DNA of 64,000 bases from Marchantia polymorpha subsp. ruderalis (taxonomy: Eukaryota; Streptophyta; Marchantiopsida; Marchantiales; Marchantiaceae): positions 24,284,501 to 24,348,500 of the forward strand of contig AP031352.1 in the NCBI GenBank assembly GCA_037833965.1, given 5' to 3'. The position numbers and the translations under genes are program-made. The notes beneath the pieces were generated by a model that was not told where the DNA came from, searched no databases, and worked only from the letters and a program-made list of their open reading frames with translations. Shown piece by piece: positions 54,404 to 64,000 of the stretch; position 1 is the stretch's first letter, and every line of letters starts with the position of its first letter.

Positions 54404-55321
54404 GGGGGCTTTTCCATGAGTCAAATTTCAATCTTAAGTCCGCATTCCTCCTCACGTTCGTGAATTATGCGTTTTGTCACAGTACGCGAGTTGCTTAAGT
54501 TTTTCGAAGATACCGCAGCTGAAGTAGAGAGTCCAATTCGGATGTTCTGAGTGGTGCATAGTGTAGCTCAAGATTTAAGCAAATTTGTACATTGGAAGCT
54601 CGGTGGAGCCGGATGAGGGCGTAATCTTGGGAAGTTCTCCCCCTAAATATCAATTGCAGAGTCACTTGCGATTTTTGTGGGATCTATTGGAAGAATTTCA
54701 GGATTTGGATGTGATTTCACCGTGCATTTATGTCGTCTTTGGCCTTAGCAATTGCAAATGCTTTTGGGAGTGACATGTGTCTGAGAAGTAAAACTCTTCA
54801 ATAGAATGTTAATTTGTAATGACAGATAAATACCAAAATGGAGCATAATGGTATAGATCCGATCCCACGAGAACAGAAACAAACACAAAAGTCACGATTT
54901 GTCACAAGATAGCATTCTATTTCAAAGTTTTACTTCTTAGACCAATGCTACTTCCAGAAGACACTACTCAACTAGAGCCGAAGACTCACAGGGTAGTGCA
55001 AACCCGTACTCACAACCTGAACCTTTTCCAATCAAAACCTATGAGAATCGCAAGCGATCCCACACTTATATTTCAGGGGGAAAACTTCCCAACACTGTAC
55101 ACATCTCAACACACTTACCCGAATACTCAGACCTGAACTTGCTTAAATCCCGCACTAACCCAGGCTATCCAAGACATCCAAGCTGAATACTCACAACTCC
55201 CAATGCGGTAACTGCGACAAGCAGTAGCGCCTTGTGCTCAATGTCTGGATCACACACCAGCACATAGACACACAGCGAAGACAGAATGACAGTCGAGACA
55301 AGCCAATAGACAGAAAAGCCT

Positions 55322-55351
55322 CCCAAGGAAAGAGCCTTGGGCCTCTTTATT
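55322..55351 (-). terminator. Poly(A) signal plus hairpin (C2)
   Basis: Reading minus: AATAAA (55,351-55,346) followed by a perfect 7-bp stem CCCAAGG / CCTTGGG (55,341-55,322). It is 30 bp beyond the C2 stop codon at 55,381. Confidence 0.65.
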
Positions 55352-55380
55352 CACAATGGCAAATTTGGGCTATCAACCGC

Positions 55381-57906
55381 CTAAAGCGAATCGTTCTCAA
55401 GGGCTGTGCCGTCCGATGTAACGGTTACAGCATCGTTTGAACTACTCTCTACTCCTAATCTAAGCAACACGTTTACAATCTCTACTTCTACATTCTGGTG
55501 CGCCTCCTTCAATTCCTCGGAAAATGAATTAACTAACTCTACAATCTGTTTGTGCCCTGCAGATCCGCTGGTCTTCGTGCTCATCAGCCGTCGCTCACGT
55601 AGATCTAACTTCAACCACTTCACCGAATCCAATCCCCACATCGCGAACCCGTTCAGGCACTTCTCTAACCGCAATCTCAACAAGTCGGTTGAATCCTCCC
55701 GCAGCTGACGGTAGGCATCCTCTGCCTTTTCCATTCTCCTTTGTGACTCTTCCGATCTCATCTCCGTCTTCCCTAACTGCTCCCGTAACCGTCGACAGTC
55801 AGATTCAACCTTTAATCTACATTCGACCTCCGAAGACATGATCAATTCGCAATCTGCCAATTTCTTGGCCCAATCCTTCAACTCGTCTTCATGCTTCTGA
55901 TTTCCCGCCGACAGACTTGCTGATAGCTCCTTCGCACGTCGAAATTCAGTTTCACACTTCGACTCAATCTCTGAAATTTTCCTATGAAGATCTTCCTCCG
56001 TTGTCTTCGTACATGCGAGCTTGCCCCGAAGTTCTTCGGCGATGCAAGCTTCTTCGGCTCTTCGGACCTCCAATGCAGCAAGGTCTTCCATATGCTTCTT
56101 CTCTCGCTTCTCCGCTGTCGAATCAATCGCTCCGCCCTTTTGACTGTTGCATCGTAAGCTTCCCTGGATTTTTCCACCCTCGACATCAAATCCACTGTTA
56201 CCTTCTGGGCATTCTCATTAGAGGTACGAAGTCCTCCGCGGGTCTCTTCCAATTCTGTACAGCGTCCCGATTCCTTCTCTAGGTTTAGCTGGAACACTTC
56301 ACACTCGGTTTCCTTCTCCCGAAGCTGGGCTTCTCGCTCCCGCAATGTTGACTTCACTGCTGCGCACTCGGCTGACAAGGTTGCAGCTCGCTCCCGTGCC
56401 AATGCAGTCGCGGAATCCCACTCCCTCTTTACTGCAACTGCTCTCTTGAGCTTCGTTCTGTTCCTAATCATCTGAACATAGAATCTCGGCTCCTTTGATA
56501 CAACATACTTCTTTCTCTTCCCGTCCAAGTACTTCAACAATGGTACCACAGTATCCTGCAAGAATTCAGGAAATGTAACTTCCAATGTCTTCACTTCTTC
56601 GCCCGAAGTCTTCTGTCCTTCTTCGGGTCTCACCTCTTCCACATGAGACGTCGGCAGTGTAGTGCCCTCGGCTTCCACCACCGTTCCTCCTACTCTTGCA
56701 ACAACATGTTCCAGAATCTCCTCGCTCAAAGTGAACTCCTTCTCCAGGTCCTCGTTCATCTTCATCTGGGGTGTCCCTTCGCCTTGCGCAGACCGTGTCC
56801 GCTCCGAAGACAAAGAAATTGAACTTACCAATTCTGTTCCTTCGTTCAAAGGTTCTGCTGGTAAATCTGCCGGATCTTCAATTGACGCCTCCAAAGGTAC
56901 CCCTAACTCCACAGATCGCATTACCTCGCTATTTGCGACTTCGGATGTGTTCACAATTGGTGCCACCGTCTTCTCCACACTGCTATCTGACACCTCAATT
57001 GTCACCATCCTCCGTTTCGCCCTCTTCTTTGGTCTTGCGCGAGCTCTGTGCTGTCTGGCTCCAGTCACTTCCATATCCACCCTTCTTACCGTGTGGGCCA
57101 ATTCCTCCTCATCATTGCTTACGACCTTCCTCTTCTTTGCCACTCGCCTCTATGGTTGCTCTTGCCTTGGAACCACGTTCACCTGCACTGGTCCTCGAGC
57201 AGTAGTGTGTGTCGGAATTGCGGAAGATGGGTTCTCGTCTTCGGTCCCTTCACTGGACTCCACTGTAAAGCTCTACTGCTCCCTCGGAAATCGACTTTCC
57301 TCCTCCTTCGTAAGCAATCCCATTCCTCGATAGAAATGCACCAGAAAGGAGGTAAGATGGTAGATCATCGATCCCATTCATCGACCAGACGCATTCACCC
57401 AGACAAGATCGTAAAAGATCCTTGCCCAATGTACGCGTTGTCCCTTCAAAATGCGCTCGAAGAATCCCACCTGCCAGGCCGTCACATACGTCATGCGCGC
57501 TGGCCGTAAGATGTGCATGATCCCCAACGCGACCGCCCTTCTCTTTGGATCCTTATAATCGACAGTCTTCCATCTCGAAAAGAGGTCCGTAGGAGAATTC
57601 CTCGACGCGCGTAAGTCCTACGCTATTCTTGTCAAACAGAAGGTCTCCGTCGCTTCCCGCGCACGGTTCCATGACTTTCGTCCAATGCTCGACGGTCCAC
57701 AACATGGGATTACCGCAGAGCTCCTCGCCTTTGGTCGCGCTCTTGTCCATAACCTCCTTCCAGATACTCGCTGAAACGCAATTCCAATTCCATAGAAGGA
57801 ATTCTAACCACAGCTCCCTCAACTCGTGTCTGAAGGGTTTCAATTCCTCATACGGCACCTTCAAGGGAACCAATTTTCTCACCTTCTCACTCTTCTTGGG
57901 CGCCAT
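55381..57906 (-). pseudogene. C-family coiled-coil gene, C2 copy, frameshifted
   Basis: Starts MAPKKSEKVRKLVPLKVPYE with FLLWNWN and CAGSDGDLLFD (57,553-57,906). After a break, 57,143-55,878 has MAKKRKVV, a basic RARARPKKRAKRRM (candidate nuclear localisation signal), acidic disordered sequence, VVPLLKYLDGKRKKYV and a long coiled coil. A further shift near 56,090 moves to the frame ending at 55,381. Total length would be close to the intact C0 protein, with similar domain order. Disabled by at least two frameshifts. Confidence 0.82.
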
Positions 57907-58325
57907 GTGTTCAATTTGCGCTTCGCAGATCGCGGGTTGGCTCGATTGCAATTCCTTTCGCTATCGATCGTTCTTGCTCGATATCGCAATGTCGGCGCGC
58001 AGTCTCCTCTTCCTGCCTTTACCCTTGAAGCCATTGCTGTCTCCTGCGCCTCGTAGAACTCCCGACGCGTGCAAACCTTGTCCGGCCCGTTGCGTGATTT
58101 GAAATTGATTTTGATATCTTCGCCGAAGACGCAGCTCTTCGTGCGTCATAAAAAGGCTGCGCCGAAGACGCGAAGATCCGAAGATCTTCGGACATAGACA
58201 AATTCTAACTAATCCTGTCATAACTTCTATAAATCTACTCTTTCCAGCTTATATAACTATCTTCTACACCCATATGTTTATGTTTTTGTTAATTTTTAAA
58301 GAAAAACAAAAAAGTAGGCCCCACA

Positions 58326-59959
58326 GTCCTCTACGGGCTTCCTCCAACTCTGCACAGCGCCCGGATTCCTTCTCTAGATTATGCTGCAGTACTTTGCACT
58401 GATTTTCCTTCTCCCGAAGCTAGGCTTCTTGCTCTCGCACCAATGCAGTTGCGGACTCCCACTCCCTCTTTATTGCACCTGCTCTCTTGAGCTTCGTCCT
58501 ATTCCTAATCATTGGTACATAGAATCCTGGCTCCTCCGTTACAGCATACTTCACTCTCTTCCCGTCCAAGTACTTCAACAATGGAACTACACTATGCTGC
58601 AAGAATTCAGGAAATGTAATTTCTAATGTCTTCACATCTTCGCCCGAAGTCTTCTTCCCTTCTTCGGGTCTCAACTCTTCCACCAGAGATGTCGGTAGTC
58701 TAATGCCCTCGGCCTCTACCACCGTCCCTCCTACCCGTGCGACAACCTGTTCCAGAATCTCCTCGCTCCTTCTCCATGTCCTTGTTCATCTTCATATGTG
58801 GTGTCCCTTCACCCTGCGCAGACCGTGTTAGCTCCGAAGACAGAGAAATCAAACTTACCAATTCCGTTCCCTCCTTCAAAGGTTCTGTCAGTATGTCTGT
58901 CGGAACTTCGATTGACACCTCCAAAGGTACTCCTATCTCCACAGGTCGCATTACCTCGCTAGTTGCGACTTCGGATGTGTTTACAATTGGTGCCACCGTC
59001 TTCTCCACACTGCTGTCCTACACCTCAACTGTCACCATCCTCCGTTTCGTCCTCTTCTTTGATCTTGCGCGAGCTCTGTGCTGTCTGGCTCCACTTACAT
59101 CCATATCCATCCTTCTTACCTCGTGGGTCAATTCCTCCTCATCATCCCTGACGACCTTCCTTCTCTTTGTCAATCGTCTCTCTGGCTACTCCTGCCTTTG
59201 AACCACGTCCACCTGCACTGGTCCTCGAGCGGTTGTGTGTGTTGGGATTGAGGGGGGTCAGTTCTCGTCTTCAGTCCCTTCACTGGACTCAGCCGTCAGG
59301 ATTTCCCGCTCTTTCGGAAATCGTTTCTCCTCCTCTCTCGTAAGCAATCCCATCCCTCAATAGAAATTCACTAGAAAAAGAGTGATGTGATTGGTCAAAG
59401 GTCCCGTACACCGGGAGCCTGCATTCACCTAGAGAAGATCGTGAAAGATCCTTGCCCAATATACGCGTTGTCCCTTCAAAATGCGTTCGAAGAATCCTAC
59501 TTGCCAGGCCGTCACATAAGTCGTGCGCGTCGGCCGTAAGATGTGCATGATCCCCAACGCGATCGCCCTTCTCTTCGGATCTCTGTAATCGACAGTCTTC
59601 CATCCATTTAGTCCCTGTCTTCCAGACTCGAAGAGAGGCCGGTAAGAGAATTCCTCGCCGTGCGTAAGTCCTACGCTATTCTTCTCAAATAGCAAATCTC
59701 CTTCGCTGCCCGCACAGGGTCCCAGTACCGTCGTTCAATGTTCGATAGTCCACAGCATGGGATTACCGCGGAGCTCCTCGCCTTCGACCGTGCTCTTGTC
59801 CATAACTTTCTTGCAGATACTCGCTGAGACGCAATTCAAATTCCACAAAAAGAATTCAAGCCGCAGTTCTCTCAACTAGTGTCTGAAGGGTTTCAATTCC
59901 TCGTAAGGCACCTTCAAGGGAACCAATTTCCTCACCTTCTCACTCTTCTTGGACGCCAT
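58326..59959 (-). pseudogene. C-family coiled-coil gene, C3 copy, C-terminally truncated
   Basis: Close relative of C2: N-terminal domain pieces (59,289-59,959, for example LLFEKNSVGLTHGEEFSYRP), then METVAPIVNTSEVA-like acidic region (58,700-59,008) and VVPLLKYLDGKRVKYAV (58,420-58,722). It stops at the C2 junction before most of the coiled coil. Several stops and frameshifts. Confidence 0.78.
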
Positions 59960-61605
59960 GTCTTCAATTTGCGTTTCGCTAATCGCAGGTTGGCTCGATT
60001 GCAATTCCTCTCACTCGCTCGTTCTTGCTTGATATCGCAATGTCGGCGCGAAGTCTCCTCGTACTGCCTTTAACTTCGAAGCCCTAACATTGCATTCTCC
60101 CGCGCCTCGTAGATCTCCCGACGCGTGCGAGCATCGTCCGGCCCGTTGCATGATTTGAAATTGATTCCGATGTCTTCGCCGAAGACGCAACTCTTCATAC
60201 GTCCATGAAAGACTGCGCCGAAGACACGAAGATCCGAAGATCTTAAGACGTAGACGAATTCTAACTAATCCTACTATAACTTCCTATAAATCTACTCTTT
60301 CCAACTCATACACCTATCTTCTACACAACTATGTTTATGTTTTGTTAATTTTTTAAAAGAAAACAAAAAAGTTGGCCCCACATAATTTGTGACAGTAATT
60401 GAATATCTGATGTTGTTTATGTCCTCGTGAGATTGGATCTTTACCATTATGCTTCATTCTGGTTTTTATCAGTTATTATAGAGGGGAAGTCAAGGTAGCG
60501 TACGTGATGTGGTCCCACATACCCTGCCTTGATTACTCCTCCCGCCGCGAGCAGAAGGAGAAATCAAAGGTTGAAAATTCAGCAATAAAGAATCAAATTC
60601 AAATTTTTTTTGAAAATTATAGTTAGATAGTCACTTTTAGATAGTATCATGTCATTATTGTCAATAGTGACAGTATTGTTCTTTTGAATAGGTTTACAAC
60701 TTAAAACCTAATGATTCTTGAGTTCTATGTCATTACTCAGAGGATGTCACTAAGAAGAAGATTGTGACACTAATCAAAGGTTTAACTCTGTATACTGGCT
60801 GAAAAGAATTGCAATATCATCATGATCTATTTTTTAGGTGATAGTAAAACCTGTAATTCGATATTTGATCAAAATTTTGTGATTTTTATGCACAATCATA
60901 TCACATTTTACATTTCTTTCACTAAATATTAAATAATAAACTATAGTTTTATAGCAAAAAAGTACATCACAGTCAATTTTCTTACCTTTCAATATCCTTA
61001 AGCACATGTCATACATAATCACATAATAAAGTTTTGTGAAATTTCAAATAATATCTAAGCTTCAAATAAATATCATCAATTATTACTATCTAGATTAATT
61101 TGATGTTTTGTATGGATATCATAAAGTTTTGAACTTCAAAAAATACCACATATGAAGTCAAAATTAATTGTTTGATACTTTTGATGCGTTATAGTTTCAA
61201 AATTGTGTGGTCAATTAAAAGCATGGAGAACAACCTCATAAGCTAAATAAAAATAATTAAAAAATCAAATGGACATGATTGGCAAATACATAGATTTGTA
61301 TCAATCTAGATAATTAAATAAAAAATGTTTTAACATATTTGATTAGTCTATATTGCTAAAGTATGTTGATATGGAAAGTTAGAGTAAGATAGAAAGATGA
61401 TGAAGTAATGCTAATAACTCATTTAAAACCATTTCTTAACATAAGTTTCATATCTGAGTGGATTGAGGTGTGATAATAAGACAAGAATGTACCAAATAGT
61501 TTATCATATACAAGTACATTCTAGAGTAGATGTGATTTCTATTTTTGAAGTAGCTTGATTTGAGATGATTCAAATGTCAATACTCTTGTAAACTTATAAT
61601 CAAAA

Positions 61606-62664
61606 TAGGGCTACGATCGGGTCGGGTTTGACCTTCAACCCAACCCAAAAAACCGGAACGGGTTCGGATCAGGTTTGGGTCGAATCTGGAAACTGAAAGC
61701 ACCTCAAGAATCGGTTGAAAATTCAATCAATTCTTCGTCGATTCTTCCTTTAGGCTGCTTGAGATGTTTTTGTGCGTTATCTTCACACCTAAAGAGACCG
61801 ATGATTGGCCCTAACAAAATGTGCTCATGACTGGCTGCTCACTCATGGACACGCTGCCTTAAACGCTGCTTTCAAAGTCGACACATTTGACAAAAGTAGA
61901 TATTTCAAGTACTGCCCGCGGCCTCTGCTGGGATGCCGATCAGACAGATCCTCTGCCTGATCTGTCTTTGATGCGCATTTGTATAGCTAATTTTGGAATG
62001 GCGATAAGGTAGAGACGGATTTTTTTGTCTAATATTATTCAATCAAAATGTAGTTGATGCTCATCCTTCTCATGCTCATGAATGTTCGTCACAAATTTAA
62101 TGAAGATATAACGACTTTGCACTCAATAACGGCTTAGTGACACTAAGCCGTGTATCAGACTTCGATCGTAAACTTCCAAAGCATTTCGCTTTCAAGAGAA
62201 GAACACGAGGAGTGGTATTGCTTCAGTCTGCTCTATCCAGCCAACGAATTAAAACTGCTATCTCACATTGAGCCTTGTGGTAGAAGCGCTCTGAGCGGCA
62301 GGCAGGTCAGCCACCGATTGACTGATGGACTGCGCTCGTTTGAGAATTTGAAGCTTGTCAGGCGCAGCTCGATCAGTCGATGGAGACACAGCCAGAACCC
62401 TCAATCGGTGCGTGCGTGCATGACTATCAGTAGCAAGCGACAACGGCGCAATAGCCCGCGACCTCGCTCGGAGCTGTGAATTCGATTCGAGGTTGATTTG
62501 AAAGCGTAGGATTCCGATGGTGTTGTGGAGCTCGGCCAACATCGGCTAATCAATTTGCGTGCATTACCACACTTTACCCTCTAGGTTTCGATTGGGTACA
62601 GCCCTCTACCAGAACCCGATCAGACCCGAACTCGGGTTTTCTCCCGAACCCGATCGGAGCCCTA
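61606..62664. mobile_element. hAT-like element hAT1 (1.06 kb, non-autonomous)
   Basis: Left end TAGGGCTACGATCGGGTCGG, right end inverted TAGGGCTCCGATCGGGTTCG, typical of plant hAT MITEs. It is bracketed by AATCAAAA (61,598-61,605) and AATCGAAA (62,665-62,672). The uninterrupted left arm has a single AATCGAAA at the matching place (near 30,330, inverted), which proves the insertion. A 109-codon frame at 62,150-62,479 has no transposase motif. Confidence 0.92.
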
Positions 62665-62966
62665 AATCGAAAAGTGCTTATCTGTAATACTTGAAAATTC
62701 ATTTTTTATAGATGAAAGAATGGAATGTTATTGGATAAACTAGGGTGCAAAATGTCATGCACGACATAATTGTTGGATAATGTAGGAATGAAAGCAGATG
62801 CTCTGCATAATATATACTTGTATGAGATGTAAACTAAATATAGTCAAATGTCCTTATGAAGTTCTAGTAACTGATTGAAGATTTCTTACAACATTTAATA
62901 AATATGAGCTTGAAAGTTTCCAAAAGATACATGGGGAAAAATATACTCTTAGGTTAAAAAACACTC

Positions 62967-63720
62967 TCAGATAACTGAGGTCGTGTAAGTGATGTAGGAA
63001 ATCTTGAAGAAAGTTACGATGGGTTGAACTCGAACGTAGCTCATATGGTGACCGGATGGGACTCGGGTTAGCCCCATGGAAACCGGCCTAATCGGTAGAG
63101 GTACCGGAATCCACCAGCAGCCAGAGGATACGAGGATTTCAGCGCAGTGACAATTCTGCTCGATCAATGGACATTTAATCGGAGACCCAATGAAGAAAGT
63201 TCGTCGTAGCCAAAAGCACACGAAATTTGTGCTGTGCATTGAACATCACCGGGCCGGCTTGCACCAGATTATCGCTAAAGCCCCAGCTACCAGCGTAGCT
63301 GAATAATGTCGATGGCCATCCAGGCCTGCTCTTCTGGGCTCCAATTATGCAGATTCCCTCTCGGGCAAGAGTTGGCCCGTGGAAATGAGTGGAAGGGAGC
63401 CAACTTCCCGACTCAAGTGCTGCGAATGAGACGTGCAGCTGCGGGCGTTGAATTCCTACGGTTTTCTTCATGTGCTGGTTTTGATGTTTCCCAGGTACAT
63501 GAAGCCCATATGCTACTACTGTCCTAAGTTTGTCTATACAGTCCTTTATATATTGATGATTAAGCACAGGCCTGTCGAAGACGATCAAGCCCAGAAGCAG
63601 AAAATGAATGTAGTACCAGTGACGGTGCGTAGAGATATTGAACTGAAATCCGGGATGTCCCTCGCCTCAAAATTTCCTCAATCAGTATTCGACCCGAACG
63701 GGTCGAAGCTCCTTCTCTGA
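62967..63720. other. Conserved open segments of unknown nature, right arm
   Basis: Counterpart of 29,279-30,032. Plus-strand frames at 63,306-63,527 and 63,433-63,720 (PRYMKPICYYCPKFVYTV, RPVEDDQ, DPNGSKLLL) and a 90-codon minus frame (62,967-63,239) stay open. Most differences from the left arm are amino-acid changes rather than stops. No family recognised. Confidence 0.4.
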
Positions 63721-64000
63721 TCTCTGAAATCAGCCAATCAGTAGGAGATGTCGGGGCCTACTTTATTTTTTAAGGTATGGTCTGAAGTATATTCGTACAC
63801 CATGTTAGAAATGGGTTTCCACTCGGTCCGATTCCCTCCTCCTCGCGGATACACAGTCGAGAATTGTTGTGAATTTATAATATTTTCAATTCTCGAGCGA
63901 CCACCATCGATACTTCTCTCGAATGGTTCAGTTCTCTTTGGCTGGTTCATTTACACGAGAGCTCAGTAGGATAGAAACAGTGTGGAGGATTCTGCATAAG

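Larger units (their letters stand above)
54815..60382 (-). mobile_element. C-family composite C2+C3 inserted in C4
   Basis: Minus-strand. C3 (60,382 to 58,326) starts TGTGGGGCCAAC and is cut in the coiled-coil region; C2 (58,325 to 54,815) follows directly, starting TGTGGGGCC and running to the family 3' end TGTCATTACA. The pair shares one perfect 5-bp duplication TAATT (54,810-54,814 and 60,383-60,387), so it entered as a unit. This looks like 5' LTR - 3' LTR with the interior and part of one LTR deleted, or a tandem duplication. Confidence 0.85.
53100..60480 (+). mobile_element. C-family unit C4, interrupted by C2/C3
   Basis: Plus-strand unit starting TGTGGTAACGTAG (53,100) and ending ...TATCAGTTATTATA (60,480). 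It is flanked by a perfect 5-bp repeat GAGGG (53,095-53,099 and 60,481-60,485). Its own DNA is 53,100-54,814 plus 60,388-60,480, about 1.8 kb. It has the TGTTCTAACGAGCCCAAGAA leader phrase, CTTCGG-rich leader, scraps of the coiled-coil gene (53,718-54,086) and the poly(A)/hairpin module. The globular N-terminal domain is deleted. Confidence 0.88.
44648..60790. mobile_element. Mariner/Stowaway-like element (TA target), split by nested insertions
   Basis: The ends read CAGAGTCAAACCTTCCAATA and, inverted from the right, CAGAGTTAAACCTTTGATTA, bracketed by TA (44,646-44,647 and 60,791-60,792). The left arm shows the empty site as one TA at 31,122-31,123 in otherwise continuous sequence. Its own DNA is about 0.9 kb: 44,648-44,828, 52,691-53,099 and 60,486-60,790. 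The rest is gypsy-2 and C-family units. No transposase was recognised. Confidence 0.82.
60793..64000 (-). repeat. Right arm of the inverted duplication, outer part
   Basis: Reverse complement of 28,976 to about 31,121. It is interrupted by hAT1 (61,606-62,664). It reaches the window edge without ending. Confidence 0.88.

Noticed and set aside
54815..60480. C-family units as DNA transposons with about 95-bp terminal inverted repeats
   Set aside because: The inverted-looking right end (60,388-60,480) is the real 3' end of C4, split off by the C2/C3 insertion. The TAATT and GAGGG duplications explain the arrangement without inverted repeats.

Overview
The window reads as repeat-dense intergenic DNA of a plant nuclear genome, probably an early-diverging land plant such as a liverwort. 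That assignment is inferred from protein resemblance only: a plant-type GDAP2 macro-domain fragment, a chlorophyll-b-reductase-like SDR exon, plant-style hAT ends, and Ty3/gypsy elements carrying a cytosine methyltransferase and a PHD finger. I see no intact ordinary host gene, rRNA, tRNA or CRISPR. Almost everything recognisable is mobile DNA nested in mobile DNA, and several insertions are proven by target-site duplications (TSDs) and by an uninterrupted paralogous copy inside the same window.

Layout. 1-10.7 kb is AT-rich with no recognisable gene; it holds an odd pair of interleaved perfect inverted repeats (4.3 kb) and a 14-copy 102-bp tandem array (7.1-8.7 kb). 10,714-27,402 is gypsy-1, a 16.7-kb composite with near-identical 766-bp LTRs and a 4-bp TSD (GGCC). 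Its own pol is missing and replaced, between gag and the integrase tail, by: a C-family unit with an intact 841-aa coiled-coil ORF; an LTR fragment; a broken cDNA-like copy of a GDAP2 gene; and the 5' half of another gypsy element with the order gag - protease - DNA cytosine methyltransferase - (UAG) - RT. 27.4-28.6 kb has minus-strand LINE RT and SDR fragments. 28,976-32,275 is one arm of a large inverted duplication; the other arm (43,686-64,000) is split by later insertions. 33-39 kb holds wrecked gypsy RT/RNase H and integrase-PHD segments separated by another C-family unit, all between LTR-like 0.86-kb direct repeats. 41,406-43,677 is an hAT-like element with a C-family unit inside. 44,648-60,790 is a TA-flanked, mariner-like element split by gypsy-2 (44,829-52,686, young and apparently intact) and by C-family units inserted into each other. 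61,606-62,664 is a second hAT-like element.

The two most interesting systems are (i) the methyltransferase-bearing gypsy family, whose 5' half (methyltransferase) and probable 3' half (integrase with a C-terminal PHD finger) lie in different parts of the window, and whose methyltransferase stop codon sits in a UAG-CAA-CCA context known for readthrough; and (ii) the 'C family', six units with a common 5' end, TG...CA-type ends and 5-bp TSDs like solo LTRs, yet with a coiled-coil protein gene inside, followed by a conserved poly(A)-signal-plus-hairpin module. Family assignments come from reading motifs by eye; no database search was run.
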